A stretch of 9,347 nucleotides of DNA from an uncultured Microcoleaceae cyanobacterium. Lineage in GTDB: Bacteria; Cyanobacteriota; Cyanobacteriia; Cyanobacteriales; Microcoleaceae. The stretch covers positions 1 to 9,347 of the forward strand of contig CALKCV010000345.1 in NCBI GenBank assembly GCA_938083405.1, given 5' to 3'. Positions 1 through 5,859 of the stretch are shown here, piece after piece; position 1 is the first letter of the stretch; the number at the start of each line of letters is the position of its first letter. The position numbers were made by a program, and so were the translations under genes. The notes beneath the pieces were generated by a model, which was not told the DNA's origin, ran no database searches, and was given only the letters and a program-made list of their open reading frames with translations.

Positions 1-57
1 TTGCAAAGCAACCGCCGATGTCCCAACCCGCCCAGCAGGAATCATCTTCGCTGGCAT
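1..57 (-). CDS. Possible 5' end of a truncated gene, product unknown
   Basis: On the minus strand an ATG (complement of 55-57) opens a frame that stays open for 19 codons to the window edge. It begins MPAKMIPAGRVGTSAVALQ. A GAGGAG ribosome binding site (complement of 66-71) sits eight bases upstream, an ideal spacing. It would be the next gene downstream of the two transporters on the same strand. I do not recognise the peptide and 57 bases are too few to assign a function. The competing reading is a plus-strand frame from base 2 to a TAA at 188-190, but that frame runs through the repeat hairpin at 135-167, so it is less attractive. Confidence 0.35.
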   Translation of the reverse strand, partial: MPAKMIPAGRVGTSAVALQ

Positions 58-134
58 GGGGCAGACTCCTCGCACAAAGCTGTTTAAATTTAAGTTCGGC
101 ACTAATATAGCAATTCATGCTGGATTTATATCTG

Positions 135-167
135 AGAAACCGGGTTTTTTAAAAAAACCCGGTTTCT
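135..167. repeat. Near-perfect 16-bp inverted repeat (hairpin), possible terminator
   Basis: The arm AGAAACCGGGTTTTTT (135-150) is followed after one A by its exact reverse complement (152-167). The hairpin lies about 70 bases beyond the stop of the minus-strand transporter ending at 236, so it could terminate or stabilise that transcript. It has no classical run of T after the stem; the T/A run lies at the stem tip. Palindromes with GAAACCGGGTTT cores are, from memory, common dispersed intergenic elements in cyanobacteria. This one is therefore as likely to be a repeat copy as a dedicated terminator. Confidence 0.6.
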
Positions 168-190
168 GGTCCGCTCAATTGGGAAAATGT

Positions 191-223
191 TAATTATTAA
201 TTATTAATTATTAATTATTAATT
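191..223. repeat. Heptanucleotide tandem repeat, unit TAATTAT, 4.7 copies
   Basis: Four perfect TAATTAT units plus TAATT follow one another just beyond the 3' end of the minus-strand transporter (stop at 236-238). Read on the minus strand, it is the same heptamer as the array after the ruvA stop at 3482-3513. Seven-base arrays of this type match the STRR class known from filamentous cyanobacteria. Confidence 0.85.
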
Positions 224-235
224 GTTATAGCAATC

Positions 236-1480
236 TTAAATTTCCATCGCTTTATCGAGATATCGCAAAATAACCATTGCCACCCCGACACTGAAAGTCA
301 TTCCCAACCAAAAATTATTAATTACTACAGGGGAACTATCTAAAGCCCAACCTCCTAAAGGCGGACCGATGAAATAGCCAACCGCCCAACATTGAGAACT
401 AATAGATGAGTAAATACCTCGCCACTTTTTCGGCGCTAAATCTGCTACCAAAGCGGACATTGTGGGAGTGTAACTAACTATGGCGATCGCCATAATAGAT
501 AAAGTTATAACAGCCCAGAAAAAGTTTCCCGTTTTGACAGTTCCGGTGATGTCTGTCAGTACAAATCCTACTGCCCATAATAGTGCTGAAACGCTCAAGG
601 CTTGCGGCGCTCTAAAGCGGCTTAAAAATTTAGCAATAGGCAAGAGGAATATTATCGAAACTGCCGTATGGATGGCAAACAAAAGGCTGATATTTGCGGC
701 GGAAAAGTTTCCTGGAACGAAGTTTTTAAAATAAAGGGGGAGGGTGCTATGAACTTGTGAAACGTAGATAGTAAAAATAATATTGACTGCAATAAAAATA
801 ACAAAAGGGCGATCGCTAAAAGCTACTATCCAACCATTTTCAACTTCTTTTGATTCCGATATTTCGGAAACAATAGGAGGCTTATAAGTTTCGGATATTG
901 CAAAATAAACTACCATGAAAAAAACCAAAAACGAGATAGCGTCGATAATAAATAAACTGCGATAAGCCCCAGTGGTACTAAGAACGATCCCGCCGAGAAT
1001 AATGCCTAATTGCAAACCGACATTATCTCCGAGTCGCGTCAAAGCAAAAGCTTCATTGCGATCGCCACCCTCAGTTAAATCTGCCACCACCGCTTCCGTC
1101 GCCGGCCAATACAAACCGATGCCCAATCCCATCAGCAATTTACCGATAACTAAAATCTGAAAATTGTTAGCTGCGGCAAGAATGAAAGAGGCGATCGCCG
1201 AAACAGCTGCCGACAATAATAAAGTCGATCGCCGCCCCCAAAACTGGGAGTCGCATAACGATCCTCCTAAAAATCCACCGACTATTTTGGTAATTTGACC
1301 GCTACCCAAGGCAACGCCGACGGCGGTGGCAGACAAACCTACTTCGTTGACGAAAAAAATCGGCGCGTAAAATAAAGTAAAACCAGTCCCAGTCTGAGAA
1401 AGCAAGCGCCCCAAGGCTAAAATCCAAACTTGGACATTGACTTGGGGCGATCGCCCGGGTAAATTATTTTTTGGTAACAA
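236..1480 (-). CDS. Major facilitator superfamily transporter, copy 1
   Basis: A 414-residue integral membrane protein with the size and hydrophobic pattern of a 12-helix MFS permease, presumably in the plasma membrane. The MFS signature between helices 2 and 3 is visible at residues 72-84 (GGSLCDSQFWGRR). A charged, less hydrophobic stretch around 197-222 fits the central cytoplasmic loop. A GPPLGG turn lies near 372-377 in a late helix. The substrate cannot be read from sequence; the general look is that of proton-driven drug or metabolite efflux permeases. The start is TTG at 1478-1480, preceded by GAGGAAA at good spacing, and no in-frame ATG lies nearby. It is a tandem paralogue of the gene at 1524-2777, separated by 43 bases that hold a copied leader. 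Co-transcription or separate promoters are both possible. Confidence 0.9.
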   Translation of the reverse strand: MLPKNNLPGRSPQVNVQVWILALGRLLSQTGTGFTLFYAPIFFVNEVGLSATAVGVALGSGQITKIVGGFLGGSLCDSQFWGRRSTLLLSAAVSAIASFILAAANNFQILVIGKLLMGLGIGLYWPATEAVVADLTEGGDRNEAFALTRLGDNVGLQLGIILGGIVLSTTGAYRSLFIIDAISFLVFFMVVYFAISETYKPPIVSEISESKEVENGWIVAFSDRPFVIFIAVNIIFTIYVSQVHSTLPLYFKNFVPGNFSAANISLLFAIHTAVSIIFLLPIAKFLSRFRAPQALSVSALLWAVGFVLTDITGTVKTGNFFWAVITLSIMAIAIVSYTPTMSALVADLAPKKWRGIYSSISSQCWAVGYFIGPPLGGWALDSSPVVINNFWLGMTFSVGVAMVILRYLDKAMEI

Positions 1481-1523
1481 TTAAATTTCCTCGCTATAAT
1501 TTTAGACGATTATAATTATAACC
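1481..1523 (-). promoter_or_regulatory. Leader of MFS copy 1 with ribosome binding site and TATAAT boxes
   Basis: Minus strand, 5' to 3': two overlapping TATAAT-like boxes (about 1508-1520), then the block AAAATTATAGC, then GAGGAAATTTAA directly before the TTG start. The first 24 bases next to the start differ at one position from the leader of MFS copy 2 (2778-2801), and an 11-base AATTATAACCC block is also shared. Conservation of non-coding sequence in the duplicate suggests a functional promoter or translation leader. I see no convincing -35 box. Confidence 0.45.
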
Positions 1524-1548
1524 CTATTCCCTATTTCCTATTTCTATT
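1522..1548. repeat. Heptanucleotide repeat, unit CCCTATT, overlapping a gene end
   Basis: Units CCCTATT, CCCTATT, TCCTATT and a six-base TCTATT are consecutive. On the minus strand they encode the last residues (IEIGNRE) and the TAG stop of MFS copy 2. The paralogue stops right after the equivalent Glu-Ile. Confidence 0.7.
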
Positions 1549-2777
1549 CTTTTATCCAAATATTGCAAAACAACCACAGCAACAATAACGCTCAAAGCCA
1601 TTCCCAACCAAAAGCAATTAATTACTACAGGGGAACTATCTAAAGCAAAACCTCCCAAAGGCTGACCGATTAAATATCCAATTGCCCAAGATTGAGCGTT
1701 AATAGATGAGTAAATACCGCGCAAATTTTGTGGCGATAAATCTGCAATTAAGGCCGACTCCGTAGGGCCGTAAATAATGCCAGCGATCGCCAAAAGTCCC
1801 AAAGCTATAATAGCTAATAAAAGATTGCCAGTTTCCACAAAACCGATAAAGTCAATAACAACAAATCCTACTCCCCATAATAAAGCTGAAATCGTTAAAG
1901 CATTCGGGCGACTCAAACGGTCTAAAAGTTTGGCTGCGGGTAACTGAAGGACCACAGATAAAGTTATGTGCCAGGTAAAAAGACCGCTAATAATTGTTGG
2001 GGAAAAATTGCCGAACTTGCTTAAATAAATAGTGAGGGTGCTATGAACGTGGGAAAAGTAGAAAGTGAAAAGAAGATTGACAGCCACAAAAGTTAAGAAA
2101 AGGCGATCGCTAAAGGCTACAAACCAACGATTTTTAACTTCTTTTTCTATTTTGGTATCCTCGGAAATGGCATTCGGTTTATAAGTTTCCTCTAGGGCAA
2201 AATAAACAACCCCAAAAAACGCTAAAAAGAAAAGACCGTTAATAACAAACAAACCGCGAGAAACCCCAGTGGTACTAATTAAGATGCCAGCTAGAACTAT
2301 GCCTAATTGCAAACCGATATTATCTCCGAGTCGCGTCAAAGCAAAAGCTTCGCTGCGATCGCCACCCTCAGTTAAATCTGCCACTACCGCTTCCGTCGCC
2401 GGCCAATATAAACCGTAACCTAACCCTATCAGCAACTTACCCAGAACTAAGGTAGGAAAATCGTAAGCTGCCGCGATAACTAATGAGGCGATCGCCGAGA
2501 GACTCGCAGACAATAATAAGGCACCGCGCCTCCCGCAAAACTCGGAGTCGGATAAATATCCTCCCAAAAAGCGACCCCCTATCCCGGAAACTTGAGAGCT
2601 TCCCAAGGCAACTCCAACAGCCGTGGCAGACAAACCCACTTCGTTGACGAAAAAAATCGCCGTGTAAAATACAGTAAAACCACTCCCAGTCTGAGAAAGG
2701 AACCGCCCCAAGGCTAAAATCCAGACCTGGGCATTGACTTGGGGCAACCACCCCGGTAAAGTTGGTTTTGCTAACAA
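1524..2777 (-). CDS. Major facilitator superfamily transporter, copy 2
   Basis: A 417-residue 12-helix-type MFS permease, collinear with copy 1 along its whole length and identical in long stretches of the N-terminal half (for example residues 122-141 around YWPATEAVVADLTEGGD). The helix 2-3 signature is at 72-84 (GGYLSDSEFCGRR). The late-helix turn is GQPLGG where copy 1 has GPPLGG. The middle (about 203-340, central loop to helix 10) is the most diverged part, so the two copies may differ in substrate. The start is TTG at 2775-2777 with GAGGAAA upstream. An ATG at 2781-2783 lies in the same frame but is immediately followed by TAA, so it cannot start the protein. The C-terminal tail GNRE comes from a heptamer repeat. 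It is divergent from ruvA with 86 bases between the starts. Substrate unknown. Confidence 0.9.
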   Translation of the reverse strand: MLAKPTLPGWLPQVNAQVWILALGRFLSQTGSGFTVFYTAIFFVNEVGLSATAVGVALGSSQVSGIGGRFLGGYLSDSEFCGRRGALLLSASLSAIASLVIAAAYDFPTLVLGKLLIGLGYGLYWPATEAVVADLTEGGDRSEAFALTRLGDNIGLQLGIVLAGILISTTGVSRGLFVINGLFFLAFFGVVYFALEETYKPNAISEDTKIEKEVKNRWFVAFSDRLFLTFVAVNLLFTFYFSHVHSTLTIYLSKFGNFSPTIISGLFTWHITLSVVLQLPAAKLLDRLSRPNALTISALLWGVGFVVIDFIGFVETGNLLLAIIALGLLAIAGIIYGPTESALIADLSPQNLRGIYSSINAQSWAIGYLIGQPLGGFALDSSPVVINCFWLGMALSVIVAVVVLQYLDKRIEIGNRE

Positions 2778-2821
2778 TTACATTTCCTCGCTATAATTTT
2801 AAAGCAGCTTAATTATAACCC
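2778..2821 (-). promoter_or_regulatory. Leader of MFS copy 2 with ribosome binding site and TATAAT box
   Basis: Minus strand: GGGTTATAATTAAG (TATAAT at about 2812-2817), then AAAATTATAGCGAGGAAATGTAA and the TTG start. It matches the copy 1 leader closely. The difference next to the start turns TTTAA into an ATG-TAA pair, a start codon followed directly by a stop, between the ribosome binding site and the real start. The -35 is not obvious. Confidence 0.45.
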
Positions 2822-2856
2822 ATTTGCCATTTTCTACGGACAATTCCCCATTCCCC
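2819..2856. repeat. Short heptamer repeats in the ruvA upstream spacer
   Basis: CCCATTT-GCCATTT (2819-2832) and ATTCCCC-ATTCCCC (2843-2856) are pairs of seven-base units. They occupy nearly all of the spacer before ruvA, leaving little room for a dedicated ruvA promoter or ribosome binding site. With two units each, they are weak arrays on their own. Confidence 0.5.
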
Positions 2857-2863
2857 TTACGAT

Positions 2864-3487
2864 ATGATTAGCTATTTAAAAGGAACCATTGCCGACATTC
2901 GCAAAACCAGCAGCAACCGAGTTACTTTAGTTTTAGAAGTCAACCAAATTGGCTACGAGGTGCAAATTTTGCCCCGCATCACCCAAGAATTACAGGTCGA
3001 AGAAGAAGTGCAAATCTTTACTCACCAACAAGTCCGCGAAGACCAAACCATGCTTTATGGTTTTGCCAAAGTTGCCGAAAGAGACTTATTTCGCCAGTTG
3101 ATAAGCGTTAGCGGTATTGGCGCCCAGTTAGCGATCGCCCTCTTGGATACCCTAGAGTTACCCGACTTAGTCCAAGCGATCGTCGGCGGCAATACTCGCG
3201 TCTTGGCAAAAACTCCCGGCGTCGGACCCAAAACCGCCCAGAGGATATCTTTGGAGTTAAAAACTAAGTTAGCCGAGTGGCGCGAAAATGCAGGTTTGGC
3301 AAAATCCGTTCCAGCAGGCGTTGCTGCTGAAATTACCGAAGAGGTAGAAATGACTCTGTTAGCTTTGGGTTACACTGGCGCAGAGGTGATGCAAGCGCTG
3401 CAACTTCTGGGTAAAGATCCTAAAATGTCCGGCAATACTAACGCCGATGACTGGATCAAAGAGGCGATCGCTTCCTTAAGCAATTAA
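2864..3487 (+). CDS. ruvA: Holliday junction branch migration protein RuvA
   Basis: A 207-residue RuvA of normal length. RuvA tetramers bind four-way DNA junctions and load the RuvB hexameric motor, which drives branch migration in recombination and replication-fork repair; RuvC then resolves the junction. The N-terminal OB-fold (about 1-64) begins with the family hallmark MISYLKG. The tetramer and DNA-binding middle domain has two helix-hairpin-helix motifs, SGIGAQLA at 83-90 and TPGVGPKTAQRI at 117-128. A flexible linker near 142-157 leads to the RuvB-binding C-terminal domain (158-207). The ATG at 2864 gives the canonical N-terminus, but no clear Shine-Dalgarno precedes it, which is frequent in cyanobacteria. 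ruvB is not nearby, as is usual in this phylum. The last Asn codon and the stop lie inside a heptamer repeat. Confidence 0.97.
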   Translation: MISYLKGTIADIRKTSSNRVTLVLEVNQIGYEVQILPRITQELQVEEEVQIFTHQQVREDQTMLYGFAKVAERDLFRQLISVSGIGAQLAIALLDTLELPDLVQAIVGGNTRVLAKTPGVGPKTAQRISLELKTKLAEWRENAGLAKSVPAGVAAEITEEVEMTLLALGYTGAEVMQALQLLGKDPKMSGNTNADDWIKEAIASLSN

Positions 3488-3513
3488 TAATTAATAATTA
3501 ATAATTAATAATT
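3482..3513. repeat. Heptanucleotide tandem repeat, unit AATTAAT, 4.6 copies
   Basis: Four perfect AATTAAT units plus AATT start within the final codons of ruvA and supply its TAA stop. The unit is the same heptamer, in opposite orientation on the plus strand, as the array at 191-223. Relative to the gene each one follows, the two arrays have the same orientation. Confidence 0.85.
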
Positions 3514-3640
3514 GCTTGACTCTACTCGTCCCGGTGGCGAATTACCCTTCGTACTGACCCCGGGAGCAAACATTTTTTGTTGATTTTATTCTGTTTAAGT
3601 TGTTAGCATATTATCTATTGTATTTTTTTTGGTATGTATC

Positions 3641-3690
3641 CCCAATTCCCAATTCCCAATCCCCCAATTTAGAATTTAGAATTTAGAATT
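3641..3690. repeat. Two adjacent heptamer arrays before rpsO
   Basis: CCCAATT, CCCAATT and CCCAATC (3641-3661) are followed, after four C, by three AATTTAG units and AATT (3666-3690). These are two different seven-base units side by side. They sit in the 285-base spacer between ruvA and rpsO, about 80 bases before the rpsO start, so they may lie within or just upstream of the rpsO leader. Confidence 0.8.
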
Positions 3691-3772
3691 ATCTAAAAAC
3701 AGCAAAACTCGGATTTAGGTGTGGTAGCATTTAGGATTGTGGTATTTGTAACAGATAAAAAGAGGACTGTTT

Positions 3773-4042
3773 ATGGCACTAAAACAAGAACGCAAACAAG
3801 AAATTATGGGTGAATACCAAACCCATGACACGGATACCGGGTCCGCCGAAGTACAAGTGGCCCTGCTAACAGCAAGGGTCAACCAACTAAGCGCCCACCT
3901 AAAAGTTCACAAGCAAGACTACTCCTGCCAAAGAGGATTGATGCGGACCATCGGTCGCCGCAAACGTCTGCTAGCATACATTCAGAAGCAAGATTCGGAA
4001 CGTTATAAATCCTTAATTAGCCGCCTCGGTATTAGAGGCTAA
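3773..4042 (+). CDS. rpsO: 30S ribosomal protein S15
   Basis: An 89-residue S15 of standard bacterial length. S15 is a primary 16S rRNA-binding protein that organises the three-way junction of the central domain (helices 20-22) and helps form an intersubunit bridge. Family landmarks are TGSAEVQVALLTARV at 22-36, the HLKVHKQDYSCQRGL region at 42-56, and GRRKRLLAYI plus ERYKSLISRLGIR toward the C-terminus. The start is well supported: AGAGGA at 3761-3766 lies six bases before the ATG. In many bacteria S15 represses its own mRNA through the leader. The leader here may do so, but I see no specific structure that proves it. The PAM68 gene follows after seven bases, so the two probably share a transcript. 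Confidence 0.98.
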   Translation: MALKQERKQEIMGEYQTHDTDTGSAEVQVALLTARVNQLSAHLKVHKQDYSCQRGLMRTIGRRKRLLAYIQKQDSERYKSLISRLGIRG

Positions 4043-4049
4043 ACGATTT

Positions 4050-4532
4050 ATGTCCAAGGAACCAGTCCGCCAAGGAATACCCTTTGAGCGGCCTAAAAAT
4101 AAGAAAAAACGAGCCAAAAAACAAACTAAAAAGCAATCGTCCCCAGTAGGGGCGATCGCTACTCGCGAGGAAAAAACAGAGCCAAAGGATCGTAAAGAAA
4201 AGGTCTCTCCCCAAGGAATGGCCATTCCTGATGCGGTAAGCCGTCGCATGGTAACGCGCATGGTCATGCTTTCTGGAATTCCCCTATTAATGGCCTTGTT
4301 GACCTTCGTTGGCAGTTATTTTATTATCACCAACGAACTATTCCCCCTGCCCAACCAGGCAGTTCTTCTCGTGAGCTTTGGCTTTTTTGGTTTGAGCGTA
4401 ATCGGTCTGAGTTACGGCATTTTCTCGGCTTCGTGGGAGGAAGAAAATTCAGGCAGCCTGTTAGGCTGGAAGGAATTTGCCACCAACTTCGGACGCACCA
4501 GAGAAGCTTGGCGTTCCGCTAAAAAAAATTAG
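4050..4532 (+). CDS. PAM68 family photosystem II assembly protein
   Basis: A 160-residue membrane protein of the PAM68 family (Synechocystis Sll0933, Arabidopsis PAM68), which assists photosystem II assembly. The cyanobacterial protein has been reported to be ribosome-associated and to help chlorophyll insertion into CP47. The N-terminal 55 residues are strongly basic (KNKKKRAKKQTKKQ at 17-30), fitting contact with ribosomal RNA. A conserved IPDAVSRRMVTRM precedes transmembrane helix 1 (about 72-94), and helix 2 spans about 104-126. The C-terminal tail has the family GSLLGWKEFATNFGRTREAW (135-154). The ATG at 4050 is seven bases after the rpsO stop. The only Shine-Dalgarno-like sequence, AGAGG at 4034-4038, lies inside the last rpsO codons, suggesting translational coupling. 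Pairing with rpsO matches what I recall of other cyanobacteria. Confidence 0.9.
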   Translation: MSKEPVRQGIPFERPKNKKKRAKKQTKKQSSPVGAIATREEKTEPKDRKEKVSPQGMAIPDAVSRRMVTRMVMLSGIPLLMALLTFVGSYFIITNELFPLPNQAVLLVSFGFFGLSVIGLSYGIFSASWEEENSGSLLGWKEFATNFGRTREAWRSAKKN

Positions 4533-4573
4533 CATTGTCTGCGGACCATGGCTCGTGGAGAATTAAGGGACTA

Positions 4574-4632
4574 GCAAAAAAATAAAGTACCAGTCTCGTA
4601 GGTCGGGAGCCGCGACAGCGCAACCCAACAGC
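4574..4632 (+). repeat. Dispersed composite repeat, copy A
   Basis: The spacer between PAM68 and aroF (4533-4689) holds GCAAAAAAATAAAGTACCAG (4574-4593) followed by a GTAGGTCGGG...CCCAACAGC element (4598-4632) whose ends can pair as a short stem. The same order, GCAAAAATCAAGTACCAGT then GTAGGTTGGGC, recurs at 9223-9287. A relative of the second half lies at 7225-7258. It resembles REP-type palindromic elements found widely in cyanobacterial spacers. Confidence 0.55.
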
Positions 4633-4689
4633 CGGTATTTTATTAAATTGCAACTCCCTAACTAACACTAGAAAAATAAGAAGAACAAC

Positions 4690-5751
4690 ATGATTATAGT
4701 AATGAAAATAGGCTCTCCAGAAGCCGAGATTAATCGTCTTTGCGACGAACTGACTAATAACTGGAAGCTAACGCCGGAGAAAATTGTCGGGCGTTATAAA
4801 GTAGTAATTGGTTTAGTCGGCGATACTGCGGACCTGGATCCCTTACAGCTACAGGAAATGAACCCCTGGGTCGAGCAAGTCCTGCGGGTAGAACGTCCTT
4901 ATAAGCGTGCCAGTCTGGAATTTCGCAACGGAGAAGCCGGCGAAGTCATAGTTCCTACTCCAAACGGGCCAGTACCTTTCGGTTTGCATCATCCCTTGGT
5001 AGTTATCGCAGGCCCTTGCTCGGTAGAAAATGAGGAAATGATTGTGGAAACCGCCCGCCGGGTAAAAGCTGCAGGCGCGAAGTTTCTCCGAGGAGGTGCC
5101 TATAAGCCTCGGACTTCTCCCTATTCTTTCCAAGGCCACGGCGAAAGCGCCCTGGACTTGTTGGCTGCCGCTAAGGAAGAGACCGGTTTGGGAATTATTA
5201 CGGAATTAATGGATGCTGCGGACCTGCCCAGGCTGGCAGAAGTGAGCGATATAATTCAGATCGGCGCCCGCAATATGCAAAATTTCCCTCTGTTGAAGAA
5301 AGTAGGGGCTCAAGATAAGCCAGTATTCCTCAAGCGAGGAATGTCTGCGACTATCGAAGAGTGGTTGATGGCTGCGGAGTACGTTCTCGCTGGCGGCAAT
5401 CAAAATGTTATTTTGTGCGAGCGCGGTATTCGGACTTTCGATCGCCAGTACGCCCGCAATACTTTGGACCTCTCGGCGATACCGGTGTTGCGAAATCTCA
5501 CTCATTTACCAATTACGATCGATCCGAGTCACGGAACCGGTCGGGCAGAATATGTGCCGGCTATGTCGATGGCGGCGATCGCTTCTGGAACTGATGCTTT
5601 GATGATTGAGGTGCATCCAAATCCGGCGAAGGCTCTTTCTGACGGCCCTCAGTCCCTAACTCCCGATCGCTTCGATCGCTTGATGCAGGAAATGTCAGTT
5701 ATTGGTAAAGCAGTCAATCGCTGGCCCCAAGCGGTTCCCGCTCTGGTTTAA
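4690..5751 (+). CDS. aroF: 3-deoxy-7-phosphoheptulonate synthase (DAHP synthase, class I-beta)
   Basis: A 353-residue enzyme condensing phosphoenolpyruvate and erythrose 4-phosphate to DAHP, the entry step to chorismate, aromatic amino acids and quinones; cytosolic. It has an N-terminal ferredoxin-like regulatory domain (about 1-70) followed by the catalytic barrel. Visible motifs are GPCSVE (108-113), KPRTSPYSFQG (139-149), ELMDAAD (172-178), QIGARNMQNF (190-199), KRG (215-217), ERGIRTF (244-250), DPSHGTG (278-284) and EVHPNP (307-312). The metal ligands known from the Thermotoga maritima enzyme correspond to Cys110, His281, Glu307 and Asp318, all present. In Thermotoga the extra N-terminal domain gives tyrosine/phenylalanine feedback, so similar control is likely here. 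The start MIIVMKIGSPEAEI fits the family; only a weak AAGAAG lies upstream. It stands alone, convergent with the gene ending at 5860. Confidence 0.96.
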   Translation: MIIVMKIGSPEAEINRLCDELTNNWKLTPEKIVGRYKVVIGLVGDTADLDPLQLQEMNPWVEQVLRVERPYKRASLEFRNGEAGEVIVPTPNGPVPFGLHHPLVVIAGPCSVENEEMIVETARRVKAAGAKFLRGGAYKPRTSPYSFQGHGESALDLLAAAKEETGLGIITELMDAADLPRLAEVSDIIQIGARNMQNFPLLKKVGAQDKPVFLKRGMSATIEEWLMAAEYVLAGGNQNVILCERGIRTFDRQYARNTLDLSAIPVLRNLTHLPITIDPSHGTGRAEYVPAMSMAAIASGTDALMIEVHPNPAKALSDGPQSLTPDRFDRLMQEMSVIGKAVNRWPQAVPALV

Positions 5752-5790
5752 TTGCGCGGTGCATCTCAATAACTTACTGCTTTTTGCCAG

Positions 5791-5844
5791 TTGTCAGTTG
5801 TTAGTTGTTAATTGATATTTCTCAAGTAACAACTAACAACTAAC
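5791..5844. repeat. Heptamer arrays forming a 15-bp hairpin between convergent genes
   Basis: TTGTCAG, TTGTTAG and TTGTTAA units (5791-5811) face AACAACT, AACAACT and AAC (5828-5844). The arms 5796-5810 and 5827-5841 are perfectly complementary over 15 bases with a 16-base loop. The structure lies midway between the ends of aroF (5751) and the convergent gene (5860), so it may act as a shared, bidirectional transcript end. There is no GC-rich stem with a U-tract. Confidence 0.65.
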
Positions 5845-5859
5845 CATTTCCCAAACAAA

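Noticed and set aside
2..190. Plus-strand open frame at the left edge ending in TAA at 188-190, possibly the end of an upstream gene
   Set aside because: It runs straight through the palindrome at 135-167, whose translation is a typical repeat artefact. The minus-strand start at 57 with a good ribosome binding site fits better. It remains possible that the first 100 bases are coding on the plus strand.
480..734. 84-codon plus-strand frame opposite MFS copy 1
   Set aside because: It is a shadow of the transporter on the other strand, starts at a HIP1 site, and has no ribosome binding site or family similarity.
2437..2751. 104-codon minus-strand frame within MFS copy 2
   Set aside because: It is in another frame fully inside a clear transporter gene and has no family features.
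3529..3577. Possible ruvA terminator: TCCCGG (3529-3534) with CCGGGA (3560-3565), then a T6 run
   Set aside because: The stem is only six pairs with a 25-base loop, and the T run begins several bases after the stem. This is too weak to call.
4013..4267. Minus-strand frames opposite rpsO and PAM68
   Set aside because: They are antisense shadows of two well-supported genes; the apparent hydrophobic runs come from the complement of Lys-rich codons.
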